Shown here in pieces: positions 34,004-45,697 of a DNA stretch of 64,000 nucleotides. Origin of the DNA: Glandiceps talaboti (lineage: Eukaryota > Hemichordata > Enteropneusta > Spengelidae); the NCBI RefSeq assembly GCF_964340395.1, contig NC_135571.1, forward strand, positions 12,446,440-12,510,439, given 5' to 3'. The notes under the pieces are model-generated. The model was not told where the DNA came from, made no database searches, and was given only the letters and a program-made list of their open reading frames with translations. Positions within the stretch are counted from its first letter, which is position 1. Every line of letters starts with the position of its first letter. A program made the position numbers and the translations under genes.

Positions 34004-37000
34004 ATGAAAGTCATCGTTTTCGTGGGTGTATATGTCAGCATACTTTCAAGAATAACTGCTGTTTCAGGTAAGATTCATTGCAATTATTTCATTTAAATTG
34101 ATATTTGACAAGAAATCTAACAATTTGGCAATCATGTAGAGCCAGTGGGAGTTGAAAAAATAACGATTGAGATTTGAAAGTATTATGCATATTCTTATTG
34201 TGTGCAGCAATGTTAAATTTATTTATTCATTTATTTACTTATTTATTTATTTATTTATTTAAACTTTATTTAAAGAGGGTTAAAAGTCATATAGATAACC
34301 TGGTTAGCTAAAAGCTAGTCTTCCCCCAGGACCCTCTAAAAGACAACTAAAACAGGATAAGTAAAACACACACAGAAATACAAATATAAGACAAATACAA
34401 TACCATATTTTTATCATAGAAGTTTCCTTTTTCTTGTCTTCTAGAGACATCATTCATGTTGTACCCTTCTGTACCATGTGCATCAATCAGCTCTTCGTTT
34501 TAGGGGAAATTTTTTATGTTTTGCACACTAAGTAATGCACTAAAACAAATTCCATGGACATAGATTTTTGTCTATGATTTCCATAACATTTTTAATCATG
34601 CATAACTTCCTTGTTGAAATGACACAAGTTTAGTGAGCAAATTTAAAATTACACTTGTCAAGAAAATGACAAACATGAACCAAAATTGTTTTCACAGGTT
34701 AGTTTTAAATTTCTCAATTGAGAACCTATTTAATGAAAATGCAAACATTTCTCATTGACACCAAGGCACATCAACATGTAAATTTCCACTCATTCAAAAG
34801 TACTAAGTAATTTGAGAAAATACTATTTAAACAATGTTACAGTAATGAAAAAACTTATGTAAATTATCCTAATCAAGTTGCGGGAATTTCATAGACAATA
34901 TGCATATTGGGGTAATTAATATGCATATATTGCTCCTGCCACAACCACCTACCATATATGTAGCAATTTCATTTTAAACAAATTGGCTCTTAATAAAACA
35001 ATGATACAGGCAGACACATACATACATACATACATACATACATACATACATACATACATAACCAAAACGTAAGAATTACCCCTTCGAGAATCACTATAAA
35101 TGATTACAGCAAACAATCAATACATTTGTTTCCAGATAAGAATTTCACAAATTATCATTTCAGGCATTCCCCAACCAGTGGCATATTGGCCTCTGAACAG
35201 TCAAGACAACCTTAAAGATACATCAGGTAATGGTAATGATGGAGTAGCCACTGGTGCTGTATTGAATACAGATGCTGTAGGCACATATAAAGGTGCCTAT
35301 ACATTTAGTGGAAATGTCAACTCATTCATTGAATTTCCTAATGATGGATCTTACGATACACAATATTCTATTACTATATTAGCATACATATATCCAACTG
35401 GAGGAGATGGTCTCATCTTTGGGTTTGTAGATGGCGTTAAGATATGGCAGTTAAATAATGGCATGCTTTCTGCCAATTTTGTTCATCGGGACACACCAGC
35501 TCAAAGCAACACCTTTGCTTTCAACCATGTCAAGGAAAATGAGTGGAACTTCATTGGTGCATCTTACAATTCTGATTCAAGGATACAAATGCTCTGGAAA
35601 GATTCTGAAGTAATTGAACACACTGATGGTGACAATTTTGAATTAGCAACCAATCATAAAGCACGTATTGGGAACACTTTTAACCCTCTTCAAGAGCAGG
35701 AATGTTTTGAGGGAATGATCACTTGTGTGTCTGTGTATGACCGAGAACTGACGGCAGATGAGGTACAACAAGTCATGCTGAAATGTCCTATGAAACGAGG
35801 TATGTAATATGATATCGTGTGATCTGTTTTGCTGTTTTTCCTTGCTGTACATTCACATTTAAAGGAATGTGGTAATGGATATAAAGAAATGAGAGGTAGG
35901 TTGTGATGTCACTTCCTGTCTGTTAAGGTAGGTCGTGATGTCACTTCCTGTCTGTTCAGGTTGGTCACACCACATGGAGTTTGAGACTATTTTGTGCATA
36001 CAATTGCAAGGGAAAGTCAGCAAATACAACATATTTTACAACAATATTTTAATTCTGAGTTTGTGAATAGTTTGTAGGATCTATTTGGATATTTGATGAA
36101 CCACCCATTGAGTAAAAATGAATGACATATGACCCTGTAAAATGATAATCAATTTATAGGGTTTAAGTTTAATTAACTTTCTAATTCATCAAGAGAAAAA
36201 TTGTCATTGTATGATATGTTCATGACTCTGCATAAAATATATTTACTATTTACAAGCCATATATCAAAATGTCAAAAAAAGATGAAGCCAAATAACCATA
36301 GCAACACTAAGTCTTAATGCTCTATAACAAAACGGGTAAAACAATTTTGAATTCAAGGTAGATGATAGTGTTATTGAATGCCCCATTTTGTATATCTAAT
36401 GCAGCCTATTTCAAATAGTATACTATGCATATAAACCAAAAATATGGAATATATACTCTGGTCGTTCTACGTCACGACAATACATGTCTATGTTACAACA
36501 ATGCGTGTCTACATCACTGGTTCTGCTGTGTTCGAAATATGAGTCAAAATGTTCAAAGTTGCTATTACTTTCCCTGATTTTTCTTTGACATTACTGACGC
36601 TGGTATTGTTATTATATTCTCCAATATTTTTCTTCATTCAGCTGGAAAATACTTACGGTGACCTAAGGGTTGTCACTATGAGTCGTTAGACGAGTAGTGA
36701 CAAAGGCCCCTTAGGTCACTCGTATTTCCCTTGGCTGAACGAAGAGAAATATTGGGGAATAACATCTAATTACTTCATCTTAATATTAACTGTCATATAT
36801 GTTGGTATCTTGTCAAGAGGATGATACACTCTGCACTGATGGATGAAGACTTGTACTGATTTGGTCTTTATTAAAGCTACATGTGATGGACAGAACGTTG
36901 TCACATACATCACAGTGTAAAGGACAAATAATCAATTTTTTACTCGCGATTTTCCGGATTTCTAATATTATTTTCTGTATATTTCAAATAAAGTTTTAAA

Positions 37001-40000
37001 TACTGTTTCCTCTCACTGTTTTTTTTCTATTTCCTACCTGCTATAAATGTCTTATCTGAGTTTATCAGCTTTGCATTAATTAGTAGCTTGCTAGAACAAA
37101 CTCACTATTTGCCCAAATTAACGCATTATGCCGTGAGTGTAAATATGTACTGATCCGACTAATGGTAATACACGTCCTTTTATTTGAAATATAAGAAAAT
37201 TATATTAGAAATCCGGAAAATCGTGAGTACAAAATTGATTATTTGTCCTTTACCCTGTGCATACATGGAAAACATGGAACACTTAAAGTGCTGTTACAGT
37301 TTGTAAATGGTATAATTAAGCCATGGCTCAAGACGTCATGTTTTAACTTGTATTCCAAAACAGCATTCATGTAGTAGAATTCTGCATGAATACCGTATTG
37401 TTGAGTGGAAAATTAACCCAATCTAGTTTTCACAAATAATTAATGTCGAAGATTGATTACTTGGAAAAAGTGTTTGAGTATTGAACATGTCATTCTTTTA
37501 TCAAATACAATGCTGAATCTCGAGAGACATTCTGTGGTTAGTACAAGATTAAACATGCCTATTAAATGAATCCAAAGGTATATACCGTACACCGACATGT
37601 TGTCATGGAAATGAGAGGCCAGTAATTAATCTATGAATTACACGTTACAAATAAAGTTCCTAATATGTATTGGCATAGGAATGCACATCGAAATCCTGTG
37701 TGAGAATTTTTTTAAAATTTAATTTCACTATGCTGTCGTTACTATGGTTATTGTTAGGCATAACAATATTGATCATTCAGTCAATCGACTGACCAACCGA
37801 CCATCCGACCATCCGACCAGTCACTCAGTCAATTTTTGAATCTATGAATTGGTCCATTCGACTGTTCGATCAGTCAGTCAGTCACTCACTCACTCAGTCA
37901 ATCAATCAATCAGTCAGTCAGTCAGTCAGTCAGTCAGTTGGTTGGTCGAATGGTCGATCAATCCATCCCTTATAAATGTTCTGACATTGCATGTTTAGAC
38001 TATACCAATGACTTTCAAATTTGTTTTAAAACAGTCCTGACTGGTTAATTCTTTAGTTGAAAATTGCCTAAAGTTCACTTAATTGACCATAATCTCAGTA
38101 ACAATGAATCCATTGGATATTAAAACTAACCATGCTTTTCTCCATTCCATCTGATACTGGAGGGTATAAAATTCAAAACAAGTGAATGTAAAGTTTAGTA
38201 TTCTAAAATGATATTATTCCCTTTACAGACGAAGCAACAATATTTCCATCTCTGAATACCTCTACCGTGACCTCTGACCCAGACCAGGTATGTGGATATT
38301 ATGTTTTCTATCACATACTAATATGGTTGAATGGTGGAGATTGACACTTTATACACATAGTTTAGGTTAATTGCTGGCCGTCCACAACGATTCCAGGGGG
38401 TGGGGGAATTACTCACAAATTAAGGGTATATAAGCTTATGTGAACAGACTTTTGACTTTAGGTGTTTGACCCCTCTATGTATGTATGTATGACCTGTGAC
38501 CTAATACTTTTGGACACCGTACTTTTCAAGGTATCGATTTCCATATTTTTGTAAGATTTTCTGAGAACGTGAATGTAGTTTCCAAGGTATCGATTTCCAT
38601 ATTTTTGTGAGATTTTCCGAGAACGTGAATGTAGTTTCCAGGTTGTCGATTTTGAGATTTTTCTGAGACTTTTGATTTCTATTTTTTGACTGAGACATTT
38701 GACCCCTAGTTTTTGAATTGTTTTTATATCATATTTGCTTTTAATATGAATCCACCAAGTATACATATATTAGGCAAAAAAAAAATTATCTGGTTCTGAT
38801 CAGGGTAAACTTTCTAAAGTGGTGCGACGACACAAATTTTTTTTTTCCTAATTTTTTTTTTTTTTTTTTTTTTTGCAAATTAGTAAATACACATTTTTTG
38901 ACACTTTACATACTCTGTTCTATCATATTTATCTCTTGAAAAACTTCCTTTTTCTTCAAAGCAGTTTAGGCTTTGTATTTAAGCAGTCTTGGCATGTAGG
39001 GTAGATTTCAGCTGCTTGTTCTCCTGATATCAGGAATAAATAAGGAACGGGAAAGCAAAAATTATCAGAAAAAAAAGGATCGACATGAGGGTATTCAGGG
39101 CACGCGCGCGCTGACCAGAACCAGATATATATATTTTTTTGGCCCTATCTATAACCATTAGCCAGTCAAGTACCCTCCCCCTCCCCTTGGGAACTGTAGA
39201 GACCACGAGTATCTACTAAAGTCAATGCTCAGTCCACTCTGTTTTGCAGTTCTATTAAATTTTCATCATGGTTCAATCAGTTTTATTGAAGACATAACTT
39301 TATCCTCTTTGCCATTTCCATTAAAAAGAATTATTTACAAGTGATTGAAACATGATTTCTATCTCCAATTATTGTGTTTGTGTTGAATAAACATTAGACT
39401 TATAGCTGTAGAAAATCATCACCACAAATATATATATCAATACAAACTTTAAAAGGCAGCTCTAGAAGTTAAAGTTCACTTTGTTTATTGGTAGTAACAG
39501 TTAAGACATACTGAGATCGTAATAAATCTTAACCACAAGACCACCCGGATCCAGTTTGTTTTACACAATAGCTGCCAACATCCAATCAGATTATTCTGTT
39601 CTTCTGATAGTTAATTTAATTCAATTTAATTTAGATTATGGATACTGCAAATAATTTGCTTAGTATGGTGAAAGATGGGGTTGAATTATATGCTGTTATG
39701 GAAGAACGAATAATCTTCGCCCAAGGTAGGTTGTTGTGATCATAAAAACAACAAACATTAAGAGTTTACCAGATAACCACTTTTGTTTCGTAAAGGAAGA
39801 TACGATTCAATAATTTGAGTAGCTGCATTCATTTAAGTTATACCATGCACGAGCCAAGTTGAACAAAAAATATGGAAGACATACTCTAGTCGTTTTACGT
39901 CATGACAACGTGCGTCTATGTCACTGGTTCTACTGTGTTCAAAATATGAGTCAAAACATTCAAAATCGCCATTACTTTCCCTGATTTTTTTTATGTCACT

Positions 40001-43000
40001 GGTGCTGGTATAATTATGTTATTCTCCACCATTTTGCTTCATTTAGATAATACTCGTGACCTAAAGGTTGTCACTACGAGTCGTTAGACAAGTAGTGACA
40101 AAGGCCCCTTAGGTCACTTGTAATTTTTCCTTGGCTGAACGAAGAAAAATATTGGGGAATATCAAACATCTAATTGTCTCTATACTGAATGTTACATACC
40201 AAGACTGCATTGCTCAGAAGAATGATCAGAAGCCCAATCAACGTTACCTTATTTCTTATAGTCAGCGTCATCAGCCATCATATAAACCATGTATGTTACA
40301 CATTGATAGTATAACACTGTATGATATGGGTTACTAAGGTTACGGACAACTCTTTAGGAGTACTAACTCATTATAAATGAAAATATACACAAACAAGGGT
40401 AATGATAACACATTGTTAATTCCGAAGTTATGAAATAAACACAAGGTTTTAATTTTATACCTGATTTCAATGACTTCCATTGGTTACACAGCACTCTTCA
40501 TTAAAATTAAATAAAATATATTTTTCTAATACAATTGTTATTCTGTTGTTCTGTAAATAATTGGATATCTCAGTTGTTCATCGAATCACTTTAGAATCAC
40601 ATCTTTACTAAATTATTGTTTTCTAAGACAATTCTTGTTCCTTCATTCTGTAAAGAGGTAGGATTGGTTATTGATGGACTCATTGAAGACATTTCTTCAA
40701 TAACAGAGTTAGAATCTCCATCTATACAAAATGTGTCAAGGGGAGACGCCGTGAAGTCACTCACAGAAACTTTCATGAACATCATAGAAACATTGTCTAT
40801 GTATTTGCTTGCTGAGATGAAACCTAGTTCAGATCCTGTAGTCGTCAACTCAACTTCAGTGGTCATGTATCTAGAGGCTGGAACAAGTTCAAGTATGGGG
40901 AAGAAGTCTGTGGATCTTGGTGAAAATTCTGGATTTGACTTTCCAGCAGCTGAGTATTTGTTTCCATTTTTGGACAGCGAGGATGTTGTCAAAATGATAG
41001 TATGTAACAATCTATAAATGATGTCATCTTTATAATGTTTTATAAACAACAATGTCAAAGATGTATTACAGCAACTATCAATTGGCATGCAAAAAAAAGG
41101 TCCAACACAGCTCAGAGTGCTTGACGCTAGATGGTTAATAATAACCTTGTATACTATAAAACATTTGTGTTTTGTGACCATTTCCTTTTTGCAGCTCAAT
41201 TAATTTTCATCATATTTTGTTCAGTCGTACAGATTTGAATTGTATCCATTCATTGGTAATGGTAATGATAGTACATATGACGTACTAGGCTTGTCATTCG
41301 TTGATAACGATGGAGCTGATATTAAAGGTATTTTGTTTTTTTGCATTTTTGAAAACCAAACTTTAATTTAACCTCATGCCAAAATTGTTGTTACTGTTTA
41401 CATAAATTATAATTTTATTCTGTATTTTTGTTTTTTGCATTTTTGAAAACCAAACTTTAATTAAACTCATGCCAAAATTGTTGTTACTGTTTACATAAAT
41501 TATAATTTTATGTTGAATTTTGACTACTTTATCGTCTGCCTGTTTATCCATTGGGTTCATCTTACTGTATACACTAATACCTCGAAATAAACACACTGCT
41601 GGGCTCATTGGAAAAAAATTGGGCACCAATATTTGTCACAATTACCACAATTGAAGAAGCAAATCAGTGCATATTAATAAGCATTATTAGCATAATATGA
41701 CAATAAGGATTTTTTTTGTCAAGAATATTTTGTTTTACAATAGATAGTGTCCATGTGTTTCTGATATTAGCGCAGACCATACTACTAGTATTTGGTGACA
41801 TGATACAAATATACTAATTAACATATCATTGGAAATTTTAATTATTTTATTGTGTCTGAATTAGTATTTTGTGTTTAAAAAGTAGAACTGACCATTCAGT
41901 CTATTTTTTGACAAACTTTTTTTCTATTTTTGTTGATTTTCTTGCATATTAGACTAATTATCATATTTAGAAATTTTATATATTTTGTTTATTTTCTTGC
42001 ATACTTATTAGACTAATTATAATGATCTAGAAATTTAATGTCTGAAAATTTCTGCTCAGATTGAAGAACAGTTGCAATAGTTCTGCTTACTGTCACAAAA
42101 TGCGTGACAATTACAGAGCAAAAAACCTATGCATACTAATTTGCTTCATCAGCATATTTTTGCTAATTTTGTATAATTTTATTATGTATTTAAATTACCC
42201 TTTTGTGAACAAAATAAATGAAACGAAACTTGTTACATATATGCTACCGTGTACAACAATGACTTACGACCTTGACCTCCATTGTCAAGGTCAAAAGCTA
42301 AATTTGATCTGTGCACCGACATGTGTCTACGATGCTCGTGCCAGAAGTCAAATGTGTAATATTGTACACAATGGAGTCAATATTTTGATTGTTCTGTACC
42401 AATAGAATGAAAGTATGTGGTGTTTAAATGATGAACTTCCTTTATTTTACAGTCAACAATATACAAGATGATATTGGAATTCGCATTGGAAAGCGATCAT
42501 TGCTTCATGTCAATGGTACCACTATAGAACCATACATCTCCAATGGTAAAGCTCTGTATAGTTGGAATGTGCAGGTAGATATAATTCTTTCTCTATTTTT
42601 CAAAAAGTCAGAGTTTATCAAGAAAATTGCACATGGGAGTCTCGCTGTTTAAGTCTCGCTGTGTTGAACATAATGAACAACATCATCTATCAGAAATTTC
42701 ATGACCCCCCCCCCCCCCCCCCCCCAATATTTTTTGTGAAGCCATAAATTCTGACAGCGGCCTTAACCCTGTATAAAAACATTTTGTTACTTCAGATCCA
42801 TCGATCTAATGTTGCGTTGAAACTAAGATTTATCCAGGATGACTCAGACAAGGAAATTGTTGCCAAGACAACCATGAATGTGTTCTATAACCAGGAGTCT
42901 GGAAATGTGACTGAGTTGATATATTCAACATCATTAGACATCAATGATGTAGAGTCTCATGGATTTATCCCACAACATGTGATTTGGTTTGAAGGCAATT

Positions 43001-44417
43001 ATACAATTAGCTTTGAACTGGAACAAGGTGAGAATGCACATTGCAACTTGACCTTTGGCCTTGACTTCCACATCCATACTCCCAATAATTTCATATGTAT
43101 ATCTGGTGCTATGTACGTAGAAGTAAGGTGCAGACCATCTCCAAGAAGTCAAATGACAATTTTTACACTAACCAGAAGAGAACGTCAACATCAAGTGTCT
43201 ACACCAATATTATCAGTGGTGTGATGTCAGATAACAATCTAACCTATGACCTTCATATTCATATTCAAGGTCAATAAACAATTTCCATAAAGCCTTTGAG
43301 GTTTCCCTCATACAGACAACATTCAGTGTACATATTGTAGATACTAAATACTTATTTCTGATATTCCTTTCTCTCTAAAGATGACCATGTACAATTCACC
43401 CTGGCTTTGACACAACTCGCATGTCATTATTTTAATGAAGATTTTGATGAATGGAAAGACGATGGATGTCGGGTAAGATGTTACGATACGATACACTTTT
43501 CACTGTATGATTTTAAGATAATACATAACTGCAGATAAAGGCAGGTAGCCAGCAAAACAACAGGCAATATCTTGTTAGTTACTTTTCAGGTATGTGTCTT
43601 TTCAAATTTCTTTTTGTTTCAACCACTGTACATCTCATTGGGCAGAATAATAGGTCTCCTTTCTATTAAAGTACCACCTACCTTTACAATTTTACCTGCC
43701 ACTTTTGAAATAAGTTACATCCCTGAGATTCACACACTTCAGTTTACACACTGGCATTGCAATAGAGATCTTAACAAAATATGATATCATTTACTTAAGG
43801 GACGAATGCACAATCTCAACAAACGGGCATCGTTCGTTTAGGTCACCCCCCCCCCCCCCATCACAAACGCGACATCAATCATTTATGTATGATTGAAAAC
43901 TATAGCAGTCACACCACTATGATCAATGTAATGTTAAAACATGATTGTAAACACATTAAAATACTACCAGAAACCCAGCACCATATCTCACATTAGAAGT
44001 AATTGTTTTATCAACTTATCAACATCTCAGTAGTAAATACAGAAGCTGTTATCATTGAAGGAGTGAAAGCTTTCCGTCGAAATTTGGTTAGAAGTGCAAA
44101 AATGAAGTTCAGCAATCGCATTGGCACCAGACCCCCTCCAGAAGTTCGCTTATTGAGTGTGTGACATTGTGTGTTAGTCCCTAAAGATACTCCATGTTAA
44201 TACACAGGAACATTATTCATTTGAATATCGGCAAGATTATAAGTCACTCTCTTGTCTTCATTATATTTTGAATGTTTTTTTTTCACTTACCTTTCATTTT
44301 CTTTTCTTGTAGGCATCCCAAGAATCCACATCAGATTACACTTTGTGTCTTTGTAATCACCTCACAACATTTGCAATTTCCAGAAATGTTATTCTGATTG
44401 AGTCAAATAATCACTGA
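34004..44417 (+). CDS. Secreted LamG-like / GAIN / GPS protein
   Basis: Ten exons join in frame to 615 aa: 34004-34067, 35164-35799, 38229-38287, 39635-39725, 40656-40999, 41225-41327, 42453-42574, 42796-43027, 43381-43472, 44313-44417. Residues 1-20 form a hydrophobic signal peptide (VIVFVGVYVSIL). Residues about 25-230 form a LamG/concanavalin-like domain (YWPLNSQDNLKDTSGNGNDG at its start; one exon encodes it). A Ser/Thr linker is followed by about 310 residues in the position of a GAIN domain, with several N-glycosylation sequons. The GPS motif has Cys565, Trp575, Cys580, Cys593, Cys595 and CNHLTTFA, with the usual self-cleavage point between Leu598 and Thr599. TGA comes 17 residues later, with no transmembrane segment. 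In adhesion GPCRs and polycystin-1-like proteins this architecture sits before membrane helices; here it would be secreted. No close family name is assigned. Confidence 0.8.
34197..34380 (-). mobile_element. Retroposon 3' end, antisense, in intron 1
   Basis: On the minus strand, a unique stretch ends TTTAAATAAAGTTTAAATAA and runs into an (AAAT)n tail (plus-strand ATTT run at about 34220-34260). This is a typical 3' end of a truncated non-LTR retroposon; its inner limit is a guess. Confidence 0.35.
35018..35060. repeat. (CATA)n microsatellite in intron 1
   Basis: About ten copies, just over 100 bp before the LamG exon. Confidence 0.9.
36440..36770. mobile_element. Fold-back element, family C copy 2 (intron 2)
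   Basis: Starts TATGGAATATATACTCTGG. Its right half is a long imperfect palindrome: CCAATATTTTTCTTCATTCA and GTGACCTAAGGG on one arm, CCCCTTAGGTCAC and GAACGAAGAGAAATATTGG on the other, about 75 bp per arm. Related copies are at 27940, 39855 and 54565. Confidence 0.65.
36911..37259. mobile_element. TIR element with 7-bp target duplication (intron 2)
   Basis: Terminal inverted repeats of about 80 bp (left 36911-36992, right 37180-37259) differ at few positions. The left end is CACAGTGTAAAGGACAAATA and the right end read inward is CACAGGGTAAAGGACAAATA. CATACAT flanks both sides directly (36904-36910 and 37260-37266) as a target-site duplication. The interior is too short for a transposase, so it is non-autonomous. 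Confidence 0.8.
37775..37945. repeat. Degenerate (GTCA)n / (GACC)n block in intron 2
   Basis: Imperfect tetranucleotide runs, CAGTCAGTCAGTCAGT-like, mixed with GACCATCC units. Confidence 0.8.
38524..38650. repeat. 62-bp tandem repeat in intron 3
   Basis: AAGGTATCGATTTCCATATT and GAGAACGTGAATGTAGTTTC occur twice, with a third partial copy to about 38670. Confidence 0.8.
39845..40165. mobile_element. Fold-back element, family C copy 3 (intron 4)
   Basis: ACCATGCACGAGCCAAGTTG at the left and GAAAAATATTGGGGAAT at the right, with the GTGACCTAA / TTAGGTCAC palindrome between them. The left edge matches the copy at 54565 exactly. Confidence 0.65.
41337..41515. repeat. Two-copy tandem duplication in intron 6
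   Basis: A unit of about 90 bp (TTTTTGCATTTTTGAAAACC ... CATAAATTATAATTTTAT) is present twice with very few differences. Confidence 0.9.
43965..44165. repeat. Dispersed repeat, inverted relative to 25262-25500 (intron 9)
   Basis: GAAGTTCAGCAATCGCATTG and TTATCATTGAAGGAGTGAAA are the reverse complements of segments in RBM28 intron 5. Confidence 0.6.
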
Positions 44418-45383
44418 TTTTAAAGAAATGCAGTTGCTTGTAATTTCCTCTATTGGTTCGTCTACATGTACATATGTGCAATGGTCAATATTGCGGAGAA
44501 CTGACCTGACTTTTCATGTGTTTACCAGAACGTAATACATATAGTGTAGTGTTTTTTCAATGTTGATATGAACATGTATCTGCATATTAGCACACAATAA
44601 GTCGCACTAATGACCTTCTGAGGCTGATATGTTAATCATTGATCAGTGCTGATTAACATATTATGAACTATACAGCAGGTGTTTACAAGGTACATGAACC
44701 AATGAGTTCTGTAAAATCAAGTAATGTTCTATTCTTTATCATTGTCAATGACAGGTGAAAACATGTCAGGATGTATTTGCATAGTAATTTCCAAACACAC
44801 TGTGTTTTACATGGACTACTGACCTTTTATTGCTGATGATTGATTGATTATTGCTAATTAACATATTATGGGCCATACAACAGGTGTTTACCAGGTAAAT
44901 GAACCAGTGAGTTGTAAAATCGAGACTTCGTGTACTGTTCTTTATAAATGTCAATGATAAATAGGACACATTTGTATATTAATTTTTCCAACAATGTATG
45001 TTTAACAGTTGCTAGGATCAGTTGTTTCTACTCTAGATGTTTTTTATCAAAATGTACAAAATAACCCCTGTGGACACTTTCCCATCAAATTTCAGCCCCA
45101 TTCACCATGTAGTTTTTCTTAGCACAACTGAGCTGCAGTTTGGTTGTGCAATGTGCATTGGGAAATGTGTGTGTGTGTGTGTGTGTGTAAAGTGTAAACA
45201 ACTTAAAGTCAAAAACGGCTGGACTGATTGCCTTGGTATTTGGTAGGAATATTACTTAGAGTATGTAGATTGGAAATTATTTAAGTGATAATGAGGTGTG
45301 TTTTTGGGTCTAAAAACATGATTTTTGGTGAAAAAAACTTAAGCTCCAAAAATGTGCATACTACCCTAATACTGCCCATTTCA
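44418..45383. repeat. 3' flank with a roughly 190-bp tandem duplication
   Basis: Two diverged copies (about 44577-44770 and 44815-45000) share TTAACATATTATG, CAACAGGTGTTTACCAGGT-type and ATGAACCA(A/G)TGAGTT segments. No clear AATAAA lies just after the stop at 44417. Nothing coding is seen up to the next element; a short (GT)n is at 45167-45188. Confidence 0.5.
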
Positions 45384-45697
45384 TGCTTGTGTTCACTGGC
45401 TCTGTTTGAAACAATCATGCAGAAACCAATAAAACCCTGTATGTTGTACACTAAGATAGTAAGATTGTAATCTCTTGCTACATTTTATCTAATTGAAATA
45501 AACCATTTAAATGCACTGAAACTAGACGCAGACACGTGGATGCCAATGTTTTGATGTCTGTATTTGATATCTGTCTTGTAGCAGTTTAGTTCATTTCATT
45601 CAGACAAAATGTAACAAGAAACTATTAAAGTGTAGCATGTTCTATTTCCTACTGGTTTCAGTGTGGTTGTATCAAACAGTCGGTGAACACTAGTGCA
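45384..45697. mobile_element. Short inverted-repeat element, family A copy 2
   Basis: The left TIR contains TGTTCACTGGCTCTGTTTGA and the right end contains its imperfect reverse complement, TCAAACAGTCGGTGAACAC, over about 40 bp. The interior matches 440-600 (CAAAATGTAACAAGAAACT). Confidence 0.6.

Noticed and set aside
40597-41199. 200-aa minus-strand open frame
   Set aside because: Antisense shadow of exon 5 of the GAIN/GPS gene, whose sense frame joins in phase with its neighbours.
42784-43224. Continuation of GAIN-gene exon 8 past 43027 to a stop at 43224
   Set aside because: The GTGAGA donor at 43028 and the phase-correct exon at 43381, which carries the start of the GPS motif, support splicing. 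The extension could at most be an intron-retention form.
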